Below are positions 1 to 7,696 of a stretch of 64,000 bases of DNA, in pieces. Source of the DNA: Mucilaginibacter agri (GTDB lineage Bacteria > Bacteroidota > Bacteroidia > Sphingobacteriales > Sphingobacteriaceae); NCBI RefSeq assembly GCF_009928685.1, contig NZ_WWEO01000036.1, positions 1-64,000 on the forward strand. Direction: 5' to 3'. A model generated the notes under the pieces. That model saw nothing but the letters and a program-made list of their open reading frames with translations, had not been told where the DNA came from and searched no databases. Position 1 is the stretch's first letter. Each line of letters begins with the position of its first letter. Position numbers and translations under genes: made by a program.

Positions 1-67
1 TCTCGCTCCTTTTAAACCCGTTTCGCTTCCGGTTTTTCAACCCTCAACTCAACCCCTTCCTTCCCGA

Positions 68-134
68 CTTTCTAAGAACTTTCGCTCCCTTTAGAAGCGG
101 CTGCAAAGATGAACATCTTTTTTCTTTCTTGCAA
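68..134 (-). promoter_or_regulatory. Putative rRNA operon promoter and boxA-like leader, firing leftwards
   Basis: Reading the minus strand, a TTG (134-132) is followed after 20 bases by CATCTTTG (111-104), one mismatch from the Bacteroidota -7 box TAnnTTTG. About 25 bases downstream comes AGTTCTTAGAAAG (80-68), similar to the boxA-type element GTTCTTTGAAA commonly seen in Bacteroidota rRNA leaders. The purine-rich leader continues to base 1. The resemblance to Pedobacter and Mucilaginibacter 16S leaders is from memory; the rRNA gene is not in the window. Confidence 0.45.
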
Positions 135-357
135 GCTTTATTTAGCTTTTTTGAAATTATTTTTTGTCTCTTTTAATTCTTAATGAACAACCCTCGCTAC
201 TCGTTTGCGGGGTTACAAATGTACATTCTTTTGCAGCATTTGCCAAAACAAATTTTGCATTTTTATGTACGTTCATATAACTCTCTGAAAATTAACACAT
301 ACAACAGCTAAACCTTTTCCATCGTAATACATTTAATACGCCCTGAAGAGTAATTTG

Positions 358-365
358 TATCTTTG
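358..365 (+). promoter_or_regulatory. Bacteroidota -7 box TATCTTTG for rsmF
   Basis: This is a perfect TAnnTTTG only 8 bases before the ATG at 374. Transcription would start almost at the start codon, giving a near-leaderless mRNA. I see no good TTG about 19 bases upstream. Confidence 0.5.
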
Positions 366-373
366 ATGTATAT

Positions 374-1771
374 ATGGATAACCTCATTTTTCCTGAAAAT
401 TTCCTGGATGACTTGGCAGAAGCGCCGGGTTTCGACCGTGAAAACTTTGTAAAAGCGCATCAATTAGTTGCTGCTCCTACCTCGGTACGCATCAATCCCA
501 ATAAAAAAACATCGTTTGCCAATGCGCAACCAGTGCCTTGGTGTAAAGATGCCTACTATTTAGCCGAGCGTCCATCGTTCACTTTCGATCCATTATTTCA
601 CGCGGGTAGCTATTATGTACAGGAGGCATCCTCTATGTTTATAGATACTATTATGCGCCAGATTAAAACGCTTACCGATGAAGAAACTTTAAAAGTGCTA
701 GATCTATGCGCCGCGCCCGGCGGTAAAAGCACCCTGCTAGCTTCGACATTGACTAACGAAGATCTGCTTGTTGCCAACGAAATCATCAAAACCCGTGTAC
801 CTGTGCTCACCGATAATTTAACCCGTTGGGGAAATCCTAACGTTATCGTTACTAATAATGACGCAAAAGATTTTGGTAGACTGCCGGGCTTTTTTGATGT
901 GGTATTAGTTGATGCGCCCTGTTCGGGATCGGGCATGTTCCGTAAAGATACGGCAGCTATGGACGAATGGTCGGAAGGGAACGTTAAACTTTGCCACCAG
1001 AGGCAGGAACGCATACTGGCGGATGTTTATCCGGCACTGAAAGAAAACGGTTACCTTATATATAGTACTTGCTCTTATTCGGTTGAAGAAAACGAAAATA
1101 TATTGGATTGGCTTTGCGAAACCTTCGACCTGGAATCCTTACGTATTAATATAGATAGTGAGTGGGGTATTGTGGAAACGCAATCTGTAGCACACAAGGC
1201 TTGGGGTTATCGTTTTTATCCTGATAAAGTTAAAGGTGAAGGCCTGTTTGCCGCATGCTTAATTAAGAAGGAAGATACTGGTGGCATGTCGACCCATAAA
1301 GCCAAGTTTCAGAAATTAAATCCAAAGGAGATTGATCCCCTAAGATCATATATAAAGGATAGCAGTAATTATCACTTTTTCAAAGTAGCCGACGACTGGT
1401 TGGTAATACCCGACATTCATCGCGATAGCATGCTGACTTTACAAGACAGGCTATATATTAAAAAATCGGGCATCCGAATCGGTAAACTGGCTGGCAAAGA
1501 TCTGATTCCCGATCATGAGCTGGCTTTAAGTCTCATTATTAATAAAGACGTTTTTCAGGAAACGGAACTAACTGAAGACCAAGCCATCGCTTACCTCCGA
1601 CGTGACAATATAGATATGGAGATTACACAAAAAGGATGGAGTTTGATGACTTATAAAGGTGAGCCACTGGGATGGGCAAAGTTACTGCCGAGCAGGATTA
1701 ATAATTATTACCCGAAGGAGTTGAGAATATTATCCCAAGCCCCCCTGCCCCCTAAAGGGGGAGTTGAATAG
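374..1771 (+). CDS. rsmF: RsmF-like rRNA (cytosine-C5) methyltransferase
   Basis: A 465-residue protein of the NOL1/NOP2/Sun family, which uses SAM to make 5-methylcytosine in rRNA (RsmF acts on 16S C1407 in E. coli). The SAM loop CAAPGGKS is at residues 112-119. The two family cysteines are visible: DAPCSGSG (C183, motif IV) and YSTCSYS (C233, motif VI, the catalytic nucleophile). The C-terminal third (about 300-450) matches the extra RsmF/YebU RNA-binding region. The last residues, APLPPKGGVE, are encoded by a dispersed repeat at 1738-1767 and look like a late addition supplying a new stop codon. The exact target base is inferred. Confidence 0.88.
   Translation: MDNLIFPENFLDDLAEAPGFDRENFVKAHQLVAAPTSVRINPNKKTSFANAQPVPWCKDAYYLAERPSFTFDPLFHAGSYYVQEASSMFIDTIMRQIKTLTDEETLKVLDLCAAPGGKSTLLASTLTNEDLLVANEIIKTRVPVLTDNLTRWGNPNVIVTNNDAKDFGRLPGFFDVVLVDAPCSGSGMFRKDTAAMDEWSEGNVKLCHQRQERILADVYPALKENGYLIYSTCSYSVEENENILDWLCETFDLESLRINIDSEWGIVETQSVAHKAWGYRFYPDKVKGEGLFAACLIKKEDTGGMSTHKAKFQKLNPKEIDPLRSYIKDSSNYHFFKVADDWLVIPDIHRDSMLTLQDRLYIKKSGIRIGKLAGKDLIPDHELALSLIINKDVFQETELTEDQAIAYLRRDNIDMEITQKGWSLMTYKGEPLGWAKLLPSRINNYYPKELRILSQAPLPPKGGVE
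1738..1767. repeat. CCCCCTAAAGGGGG-family palindromic repeat, inside the rsmF 3' end
   Basis: CCCCCTAAAGGGGG forms a 14-bp palindrome with flanking C-rich and GAGTTGAA sequence. It is read in frame as PLPPKGGVE before the TAG. The same core occurs at 27933, 28069 and 28841. Confidence 0.8.
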
Positions 1772-1782
1772 CATTATTCTAG

Positions 1783-1853
1783 CCTCACCCCAGCCCTCGC
1801 CGTTGGAGAGGGAATTTTTTAGGGGTTTGGGCTTAGCCTTGATTCTTGTCTCT
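1783..1853. repeat. Second G/C-block repeat plus CTTGATTCTTGTCTCT repeat
   Basis: 1783-1830 is CCTC/GGAG-block palindromic sequence (CAGCCCTCGCCGTTGGAGAGGG...). It is followed by CTTGATTCTTGTCTCT at 1838-1853, a 16-mer found again in exact reverse complement at 12734-12749. Together they fill the gap between the convergent rsmF and CoA-binding protein genes. Confidence 0.7.
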
Positions 1854-1872
1854 CGAATCTTGCTTCTCTTCT

Positions 1873-2238
1873 TTAATATTCTCCTGTCGATAACATCACC
1901 AGTGTGCAAGCAGATAAAGTTTCTATCCCTTTCTCTCTCGCCATTCTTCGAAGTTCTCCGTTCTCAGTTCCGGGATTAAAGATAATCCGTTTGGGATGGG
2001 TGGCTAAAATATAGTCGTATAGCGGCGGTTGGTTTTGCGGGCCAACATACAGGGTAATAGTATCTATATCGCTATGGATAGCTTCGGGTTTCTCAATTTC
2101 TACGCCGGCAACCTCACCGGTTTTTATTCCTACGTTAACAATGCTGTGCCCGCTGCGTACCAATCGGTTAGCAGCAAGGTAAGCGTAACGGCTGGTATCG
2201 GGCGTTGCACCCAGTACTAATGTTTTTTTATCGGCCAT
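1873..2238 (-). CDS. CoA-binding domain protein (YccU-like)
   Basis: A 121-residue single-domain protein with a Rossmann fold. The N-terminus KTLVLGATPDTSRYAYLAANRL matches the CoA_binding_2 pattern, where the glycine-containing loop contacts the nucleotide. A later conserved segment, IIFNPGTENGEL, is typical of the YccU family. I place the start at 2238 (MADKKTLVLG) because the 11 upstream in-frame residues are not family-like. The family binds CoA or acyl-CoA but its biological role is not settled. The gene converges on rsmF. Confidence 0.75.
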   Translation of the reverse strand: MADKKTLVLGATPDTSRYAYLAANRLVRSGHSIVNVGIKTGEVAGVEIEKPEAIHSDIDTITLYVGPQNQPPLYDYILATHPKRIIFNPGTENGELRRMAREKGIETLSACTLVMLSTGEY

Positions 2239-2416
2239 AATATGTAATACATCAAATATCAGGCCTATCACCCATTTCTGTGTCGCCCTAGTGTAAAACG
2301 CTGTAACAGAAAATGGTTAGTTTAGTCTATCAAAAATAATTTCAATTATTTAAAATGTTATTAAACCTCAATCGTCTTCTCTACTAAACGAGAATACATT
2401 GGTTACTACAGCCCTG

Positions 2417-2980
2417 ATGCCCGAAGATAAAAACAGTCATACACTTAATACCATCAAAGCGTATGGTAAAAGTCTGTTGGCTTTTATCCGCAAAAGGGTG
2501 AAGAATGACGCCGATGCCGAAGACATTCTGCAGGATGTATGGTATCAGTTTAGCGCCGTGGTAAATGCAGAGCCAATAGCCGAAACGGGTGCATGGTTAT
2601 ATAAGGTTGCACGCAATAAGATAACAGACAAGCATAAAAAGAAATCGGAATCATTATTAAGCGATTTGTTTGGCAGCGATGATGAAGACGACGAGAGTGT
2701 AACCCAGGATCTGGAATCAATTTTATTACCAGATACCAACACGCCTGAAAATGCTTACATGAACCAGTTGGTTTGGGACGAAGTTTTCGCCGCGCTCGAC
2801 GAATTACCTGAAGAACAAAAGCAAGTGTTTATATGGCACGAATTGGACGATATGTCTTTTGCGGAAATGACTGACCTCACAGGTGTGCCCATCCAAACAT
2901 TGGTATCGCGCAAGCGATACGCGGTTTTGCACCTACGCAAACGGCTTAAAGTATTGTATGACGAGATTATAAAAAGTTAA
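2417..2980 (+). CDS. ECF-type RNA polymerase sigma factor
   Basis: A 187-residue sigma-70 family protein with region 2 and region 4 only. Region 2.1-2.2 is at the N-terminus (FIRKRVKNDADAEDILQD, the DAEDxxQ motif that docks core polymerase). Region 4 (LDELPEEQKQVFIWHELDDM, then AEMTDLTGVPIQTLVSRKRYA) carries the -35-binding helix-turn-helix. An acidic linker lies between them (DDEDDESVTQDLES). I start at the ATG 2417 rather than a TTG at 2399. A membrane protein follows 17 bases downstream and is probably cotranscribed. It lacks recognisable anti-sigma domains, so how the sigma factor is controlled is unknown. Confidence 0.85.
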   Translation: MPEDKNSHTLNTIKAYGKSLLAFIRKRVKNDADAEDILQDVWYQFSAVVNAEPIAETGAWLYKVARNKITDKHKKKSESLLSDLFGSDDEDDESVTQDLESILLPDTNTPENAYMNQLVWDEVFAALDELPEEQKQVFIWHELDDMSFAEMTDLTGVPIQTLVSRKRYAVLHLRKRLKVLYDEIIKS

Positions 2981-2997
2981 TAGAAAAAATTAAAGAC

Positions 2998-3438
2998 ATG
3001 AAAAGAGTATTTTTTGAAGGACCTGCGAGGTTCATATTTTTCCCCATAGCTGCGGTGGCGTTTTTATCGCTCATCAGTTTTGTGGTGATGCAGTTATGGA
3101 ACCATTTACTGCCCGACATTTTGCACGTTACCGCCATTAACTTCTGGCAAGCAATGGGGATATTTATTTTGAGCAAAATTTTATTTGGATTTAGCAAAGG
3201 CGGTAGAAAATTCGGTCCGGACGGTGCACCATGGATGATGAGAAAACGCATGGGAGAACGTTTCAAAAACATGACACCCGAGCAAAAGGAAGCTTTTAAA
3301 AGAAAAATGAAAGAACGGATGTGCGGATACAAAGGCCAATTTGGCCGTCGCGGATTTGATAATTTTTGGGTTGACCTGGACGAGGAGGAAAATGTTAAGC
3401 CAGAGGGCGACAAAACACAAGAACAGAAAGAGTTTTAA
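2998..3438 (+). CDS. Two-helix membrane protein with basic cytoplasmic tail
   Basis: A 146-residue protein I do not recognise as a named family. Two hydrophobic segments are visible (about residues 10-34 and 45-65). A strongly charged tail follows, with MTPEQKEAFKRKMKERM and an acidic end. The tail resembles helical TPEQ-type segments seen in small proteins next to ECF sigma genes in this phylum. It begins 17 bases after the sigma factor, so a joint role such as sensing or partner regulation is possible. It has no FecR or zinc anti-sigma signature. Function unknown. Confidence 0.7.
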   Translation: MKRVFFEGPARFIFFPIAAVAFLSLISFVVMQLWNHLLPDILHVTAINFWQAMGIFILSKILFGFSKGGRKFGPDGAPWMMRKRMGERFKNMTPEQKEAFKRKMKERMCGYKGQFGRRGFDNFWVDLDEEENVKPEGDKTQEQKEF

Positions 3439-3464
3439 CAGCCATAGATATTAAACAGCTTTTT

Positions 3465-3680
3465 ATGCAAGTATTGGTATTTAAAACAAGCGTAACCAAA
3501 AAGCAACAGGTAAGTAAGGTACAAACCTTGCTTACCTCCATTCCGGCCATTGTAAAATGGAATTTTGATCTGGACGATTGCGACAGGATTTTGCGTGTGG
3601 TTAGCAATCAACTATCGCCGCGATATGTTGAATCAGTTTTGCAAACGGCAGGCTTTAACTGCCAGGAGCTGGAAGATTAA
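3465..3680 (+). CDS. Small protein with HMA-like (ferredoxin-like) fold
   Basis: A 71-residue protein. The pattern (strand, helix beginning QQVSKVQTLLTS, strand WNFDLDDCDRILRV, helix, strand) resembles the beta-alpha-beta-beta-alpha-beta layout of heavy-metal-associated domains. The CxxC metal motif is absent, so metal binding is not supported. It follows the membrane protein by 26 bases and may be the last gene of the sigma-factor operon. It converges with the DinB gene, overlapping its stop by 4 bases. Confidence 0.6.
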   Translation: MQVLVFKTSVTKKQQVSKVQTLLTSIPAIVKWNFDLDDCDRILRVVSNQLSPRYVESVLQTAGFNCQELED

Positions 3681-4159
3681 CCGTTTATAATACGGGTGAG
3701 CAAAGCTATTTGCCCGGCATGATAAACCTGGTGCTCAATAAAACCATCTACCAATTCGGCGTAGGTGGTTACCGGTTCGTTACCGCGGGTATCATTAATA
3801 GGTTGGTCCCATTCATCTGCCGGGAAATTTCGGATCACATTTACCAGGTTTACATTAACCAGTTTAAAATCTGACACCCAAAGCTTCCATTTTTCTTCAT
3901 CGGGAGCGCCGGGAGGGGGCCAATCGCCGCTTACGGGGACGCCAGCCGGCACGCCATTCAGACGGTCCATTACCTCTTCTGTCCAGCTGAACATGTGGAG
4001 CACGATTTCCGCAATATTATGCGCCGAGTGACTTGGCTTCTCAAAAGCGGTTTCGAAAGTTACCCTTTCCATAATCGTATATATAGGCGTACCATACCAG
4101 GGCTCGCCATATAATACATTGGTTAACTTTTGCTCCAGTTTTTCGGCTGTTGTGCTCAT
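3677..4159 (-). CDS. DinB-family (YfiT-like) protein
   Basis: A 160-residue four-helix-bundle protein of the DinB superfamily. Three histidines expected to bind a divalent metal can be seen: one in AHNIAEIVLHMF and two in the C-terminal EHQVYHAGQIALL. The family includes putative metal-dependent hydrolases and thiol S-transferases; no substrate can be named. Its ATG overlaps the upstream gene's stop codon by one base (TAATG at 4161-4157), so translation is probably coupled to the FAD dehydrogenase. Confidence 0.8.
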   Translation of the reverse strand: MSTTAEKLEQKLTNVLYGEPWYGTPIYTIMERVTFETAFEKPSHSAHNIAEIVLHMFSWTEEVMDRLNGVPAGVPVSGDWPPPGAPDEEKWKLWVSDFKLVNVNLVNVIRNFPADEWDQPINDTRGNEPVTTYAELVDGFIEHQVYHAGQIALLTRIING

Positions 4160-5709
4160 TAGTTTAAAGATTTAAATGCCGCGTCGGCACAGTTGATACC
4201 ATCAATCGCAGCAGAAATAATGCCACCTGCATAACCAGCACCTTCGCCGCACGGAAATAAGCCTGCAATTTGCGGATGCTGCAGCGTCTGCTTATCGCGT
4301 GGCACTTTTACCGGCGACGATGTGCGCGACTCTACCCCTACTAATATGGCTTCATTAGTATAATAACCCTTCATTTTTCTCCCGAAAACCGGCAATGCCT
4401 TTTGCAGCCGCTGATGGATCCAATCAGGTAGTACATTAATTAGGTCGACACTTTTGCAACCGGGTAAGTACGAATTAGAGGGCAGATCTTTAGAAACCCG
4501 ACCTTCCACAAAATCTATCATCCGTTGAGCGGGTGCTACCAAATTGCCGCCACCGGCAGTAAATGCCAACTGCTCTATCTGATGCTGAAAATTGAGCAAA
4601 CGGAACGGATCATTTTCTCGCCCCGGTACATCCTCCAAATTTATCTGCACTACCGTGCCCGAATTGGCAAAAGGATTATTTCGCTTTGATGGGCTCCAGC
4701 CGTTAACCACAATTTCGTTATGGTCTGTTGCGCATGGGGCAATGATACCTCCCGGGCACATACAGAATGAGAAGACACCTCGGTTATCTACCTGCTCTAC
4801 CAAACTGTAATAAGACGGTGGCAGATATTCTCCCCTATCAGCACAGTGATATTGCGCCTGATCTATAATTTGTTGTGGATGCTCTATACGCACACCCAAC
4901 GCAAATGGCTTGGCTTCTATTAATATATTTTGGCGATGCAACATCTCGAACACATCACGTGCCGAATGGCCGGTTGCCAGGATCACTGCCTTAGAATGCA
5001 GTTTCTCTCCCGATGAAAGCTCAACGCCTTCTATCTTGTTAAAATTAACCAACAGGTTTACCACCCTGGCATCAAACCTAACTTCACCCCCAGCATTTTC
5101 AATGCTTTCGCGCATGGCTGTAATAATTTGCGGCAGTTTATTGGTTCCGATATGCGGGCGGGCATCTACCAAAATATCTTCGGTGGCGCCGTGGTCGGTA
5201 AAAACTTTCAGTACTTCATTTACATCGCCCCTCTTAGTCGAGCGGGTGTAAAGTTTACCATCAGAATAAGTCCCTGCGCCGCCCTCGCCGAAGCAATAGT
5301 TAGAGTCGGGGTTAACCAAGCCCTGTTTGTTGATATTGGCCAAATCGCGACGACGTTGTTTTACATCTTTACCACGCTCCAATACAATAGGTTTTAACCC
5401 TTGCTTAATACATTGCAAAGCAGCAAACAATCCAGCCGGACCGGCACCTATAATAATAACGGGGCGGGCATCTTTAACATCAGGATAAGCGATTACCTGA
5501 TGCTCCTGTGGCATCGGCTCATTTATATATGCACGAACCTGCATCCTGTAAACCACCTTGCGACCGCGTGCATCTATAGATCGCTTGAATATTTTAATAT
5601 CGGTAAGTTGCTGTACAGGTGTTTTCAGCGCAGCGGCTGTTATAGATTTTAATGCTTCGGCATCTTCATGCTGTTCGGGTAAACAGACGATCTCTACTTC
5701 TTTGATCAT
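4159..5709 (-). CDS. NAD(P)/FAD-dependent dehydrogenase, YjiK/DUF-type uncharacterised flavoprotein
   Basis: A 516-residue flavoprotein after starting at 5709 (MIKEVEIVCLP). An N-terminal domain of about 90 residues precedes a classic dinucleotide loop, VIIIGAGPAGLFAALQ. GEGGAGTYSDGKL follows it, and LILATGHSAR-type and GIISAAIDGINCA segments come later. This layout is that of the large FAD-dependent dehydrogenases often annotated only as NAD(P)/FAD-dependent oxidoreductase. CMCPGG (around residue 318) may be redox or substrate related. The substrate is unknown. It is the first gene of a two-gene unit with DinB. Confidence 0.8.
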   Translation of the reverse strand: MIKEVEIVCLPEQHEDAEALKSITAAALKTPVQQLTDIKIFKRSIDARGRKVVYRMQVRAYINEPMPQEHQVIAYPDVKDARPVIIIGAGPAGLFAALQCIKQGLKPIVLERGKDVKQRRRDLANINKQGLVNPDSNYCFGEGGAGTYSDGKLYTRSTKRGDVNEVLKVFTDHGATEDILVDARPHIGTNKLPQIITAMRESIENAGGEVRFDARVVNLLVNFNKIEGVELSSGEKLHSKAVILATGHSARDVFEMLHRQNILIEAKPFALGVRIEHPQQIIDQAQYHCADRGEYLPPSYYSLVEQVDNRGVFSFCMCPGGIIAPCATDHNEIVVNGWSPSKRNNPFANSGTVVQINLEDVPGRENDPFRLLNFQHQIEQLAFTAGGGNLVAPAQRMIDFVEGRVSKDLPSNSYLPGCKSVDLINVLPDWIHQRLQKALPVFGRKMKGYYTNEAILVGVESRTSSPVKVPRDKQTLQHPQIAGLFPCGEGAGYAGGIISAAIDGINCADAAFKSLN

Positions 5710-5770
5710 GATACATTGCCGGGTTTTTATCCCGGATGGTGCAAAGTTAAACAAAATCATATTTGTGCCG

Positions 5771-5818
5771 GTACAAAAGTGTACGGGCGTGTACGCTTAC
5801 TGTACGGTAGCGTACGGT
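5771..5818 (+). promoter_or_regulatory. Phased GTAC array (five copies), putative activator sites
   Basis: GTAC occurs at 5771, 5781, 5791, 5802 and 5812, spaced 10, 10, 11 and 10 bases, i.e. one helical turn each. Copies two to five extend to (T/C)GTACG. The array lies about 65-110 bases upstream of a sigma-54-like element and about 100-140 bases upstream of an ECF sigma start codon. That distance suits an enhancer-binding activator. Confidence 0.5.
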
Positions 5819-5881
5819 TTCAATTGTCATTTCAATATTACACCACTGAATATCAGTTAATTACATAATTGGTGTCGTAAT

Positions 5882-5897
5882 TGGCATAGGGTATACA
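5882..5897 (+). promoter_or_regulatory. Sigma-54-like -24/-12 element
   Basis: TGGCATAGGGTATACA matches the -24 half (TGGCA) of the sigma-54 consensus exactly and three of five bases of the -12 half (TTGCA). The -12 GC reads AC here, so this is a degenerate candidate. It ends 16 bases before the sigma-factor ATG. Confidence 0.35.
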
Positions 5898-5913
5898 TCA
5901 AACCAAAAATGCC

Positions 5914-6465
5914 ATGATCGCTGAAATGAGTTTAAATAGAATTTGGGAAGGTTGCAAAATCAACGACCGTAAACAACAAGAGTTGCTATATAAAGTATTA
6001 GCCCCAAAAATGCTTGCCGTATGCATGCGCTACACCACCGACCGGGACGAAGCGCAAGATGTAATGCAGGAAGGCTTTATCAAGATATTTAAAAATTTGC
6101 ACAACTACCGCGGCGAAGGTAGCCTCGAAGGATGGATCCGCCGTATTATGGCGCACACTGCTATATCTCGCTACCGCAAATTAAAGCCAATAATGCTAAC
6201 TGAAGATATGTCTGAAAACAGTGTGCCCTGCTATACATCAGAGCAGAATAATAATGTAGACGCCAAGGAGTTGATGAACATCATCCAACAATTGCCAGGC
6301 AATTATCGCTCTGTATTTAACCTGTATGCTATAGAAGGCTATTCGCACCAGGAAATAGGCACTATGCTGGGTATTTCAGAATTATTATCCCGCACTACCC
6401 TGCACCGTGCCCGTGGTATCCTGAGAAAAAAAGTAACTCAATTAGAAGCTTATCAGGCTAACTAA
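5914..6465 (+). CDS. ECF-type RNA polymerase sigma factor
   Basis: A 183-residue sigma factor. Region 2 has DRDEAQDVMQEGFIKIF and the promoter-melting segment GSLEGWIRRIMAHTAISRYR. Region 4 has LPGNYRSVFNLYAIEGYSHQEIGTMLGIS and the recognition helix SRTTLHRARGILRKK. The usual SEGT turn before the recognition helix reads SELL here, a departure from most relatives. No anti-sigma gene follows; the next gene is on the other strand. The upstream region carries the phased GTAC array and sigma-54-like element, suggesting expression controlled by another transcription system. An in-frame ATG at 5926 is an alternative start. Confidence 0.85.
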   Translation: MIAEMSLNRIWEGCKINDRKQQELLYKVLAPKMLAVCMRYTTDRDEAQDVMQEGFIKIFKNLHNYRGEGSLEGWIRRIMAHTAISRYRKLKPIMLTEDMSENSVPCYTSEQNNNVDAKELMNIIQQLPGNYRSVFNLYAIEGYSHQEIGTMLGISELLSRTTLHRARGILRKKVTQLEAYQAN

Positions 6466-6514
6466 CCTATAGTGTTATATTAAGTTATTTGCTGGTTCAG
6501 CATAAGTATTTGTT

Positions 6515-6577
6515 GGACACGAGCGTCACGCTCACGGCAGCACTGGGAATAGAAAAGCCCAGCACGGCGACTGGGCC
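6515..6577. repeat. GGACACGAGCG repeat and hairpin after the sigma gene
   Basis: GGACACGAGCG at 6515-6525 recurs exactly at 6940-6950. GAGCGTCACGCTC (6521-6533) is a 13-bp palindrome. A further hairpin, GCCCAG-N8-CTGGGC, is at 6557-6576 without a T-run. This suggests a repeat-rich spacer rather than a clear terminator. Confidence 0.5.
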
Positions 6578-6611
6578 TGTTGGAGATTACAAATTCTTAA
6601 TATATTGTTAT

Positions 6612-6794
6612 TTACAGAAACTTACTTAATAACCCCATACCTAATATTATGAGACCAACTCCCCCAAACATTAATTTGATGTCGAATCCTAACCTATCCT
6701 GAGTTCCTCTTCCAAATGTTTTAATTTGTAGAAATAGAATACCCGCGCCTAATAAGACACTGGCAATTCCGCCAAGAATGTATATTATAATCAT
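6612..6794 (-). CDS. Small two-helix membrane protein
   Basis: A 60-residue protein with two hydrophobic segments (about residues 2-23 and 41-58) separated by a polar loop, KTFGRGTQDRLGFDIK. The hydrophobic, loop, hydrophobic layout and the absence of a competing reading frame support a real gene, but I do not recognise the family. It stands alone between repeat-containing spacers. Function unknown; plausibly an accessory inner-membrane protein. Confidence 0.55.
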   Translation of the reverse strand: MIIIYILGGIASVLLGAGILFLQIKTFGRGTQDRLGFDIKLMFGGVGLIILGMGLLSKFL

Positions 6795-6835
6795 GTCCTA
6801 TAAGTTAATTGTGCTTGTTACTGAATTTCAGTTTT

Positions 6836-6911
6836 CGCAAGGTCTCTCGTAGAAGCACTTGCACTTAGGAAAGTTAAGCACAACGCTGGGTCCTCCACGA
6901 GAGACCCTGCG
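6836..6911. repeat. Long inverted repeat upstream of the 60-residue protein
   Basis: CGCAAGGTCTCTCGTAGA (6836-6853) pairs with TCCACGAGAGACCCTGCG (6894-6911), 16 of 18 positions, around a 40-base loop. It lies within the 188-base gap 6795-6982, which also holds the second GGACACGAGCG copy. It looks like a REP-type dispersed palindrome. Confidence 0.65.
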
Positions 6912-6982
6912 ACGACGAATTTAGAATAATTGCCTGAATGGACACGAGCGATACGTTAGCGCAAGCACGGGACTTTGCTTTT

Positions 6983-7648
6983 TTATAAATGCTCTACAAC
7001 TTTGTACTCACCCTTTTTTGAGATAGTCAGATATACTTCTTTGCCTATATCTGTTGTAGGAATAGCAATTGAATATGCTAATACTATTCGATTGCTATCT
7101 TTGTTTTCTTTTGACAAAATAGGCATTAAAAGTATACTTCCATATTTTTTTAGGTTGCCATCAAAGTTGTCAGTAAAATAAGGATTGAAATCCGTTGCCT
7201 TAAACTGTTTATTTAGAACGGTATCTTTTCCATTTACAAATACAATATTGGTTGCAAAAGGGTGTGTTACAAAATCATTAGAGCTTTCCTCATATGATTT
7301 TGGCACTGTTAAAGTGCTATTTGTCAAACAATAGTATTTTAAAATAAGATGAAGGCTATCTGTTCCACTAATCAATGTGGTATCAATCCGTTCTACTTTG
7401 ACATAGTTATTCGCTATACACTGTCGTTCTTCGCTTTGTGATGGATCCTCCTGCTCACTGTCTGGTCGATCCCCAAGAGCCATTTGCGCATCAATTGCTT
7501 TTTGCTTTTTTATTGAATCATCAAAGGATTTAGATGTATTTGAAGCTTTGTTAGTTAATGAATCTCTTCCAGCATTATTCGATTTGCTATTACAACTTGT
7601 TAAAACGGTTAATAGTACACCTGTTAATCCTATAAAAAGTTTATTCAT
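6983..7648 (-). CDS. Hypothetical lipoprotein
   Basis: A 221-residue protein. A signal peptide ends in a lipobox (LLTVLTSC, cysteine at residue 19), predicting a membrane-anchored lipoprotein. A low-complexity Ser/Asn/Asp linker follows (about 20-75), then a beta-rich region ending KKGEYKVVEHL. No known domain is recognised. AT content is higher than in surrounding housekeeping genes, and the flanking spacers are repeat-rich, so this may be an accessory insertion. Function unknown. Confidence 0.65.
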   Translation of the reverse strand: MNKLFIGLTGVLLTVLTSCNSKSNNAGRDSLTNKASNTSKSFDDSIKKQKAIDAQMALGDRPDSEQEDPSQSEERQCIANNYVKVERIDTTLISGTDSLHLILKYYCLTNSTLTVPKSYEESSNDFVTHPFATNIVFVNGKDTVLNKQFKATDFNPYFTDNFDGNLKKYGSILLMPILSKENKDSNRIVLAYSIAIPTTDIGKEVYLTISKKGEYKVVEHL

Positions 7649-7696
7649 ATATTCATTTAACTGGCCTTAAAGGCAATCCATAACTCCCACGGTGCT

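Larger units (their letters stand above)
1..373. other. Gene-free left edge: rRNA-type leader plus rsmF promoter region
   Basis: No open reading frame of credible length is seen. On the minus strand the left part reads like the promoter and transcribed leader of a stable-RNA operon leaving the window at base 1 (described separately). Bases 190-357 between that promoter and the plus-strand -7 box at 358 are AT-rich and hold nothing else I recognise. The 16S gene itself, if present, lies outside the window. Confidence 0.5.

Noticed and set aside
1764..1979. Plus-strand 71-residue frame beginning MNSIILASPQPSPLERE
   Set aside because: It is composed of dispersed repeat sequence (CAGCCCTC... and CTTGATTCTTG...) and overlaps the CoA-binding gene. 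The ASPQPSPLER-type peptide is a typical artefact of such repeats.
2399..2416. TTG start for the first ECF sigma factor
   Set aside because: An ATG six codons later gives a normal sigma N-terminus, and TTG starts are rare in this window.
2998..3438. Anti-sigma factor for the adjacent ECF sigma
   Set aside because: No FecR, zinc anti-sigma or RsiW-type domain is visible; called only a membrane protein.
6557..6576. Hairpin after the second sigma gene as a terminator
   Set aside because: No T-run follows, and it sits within a repeat-rich stretch; kept only as part of the repeat feature.
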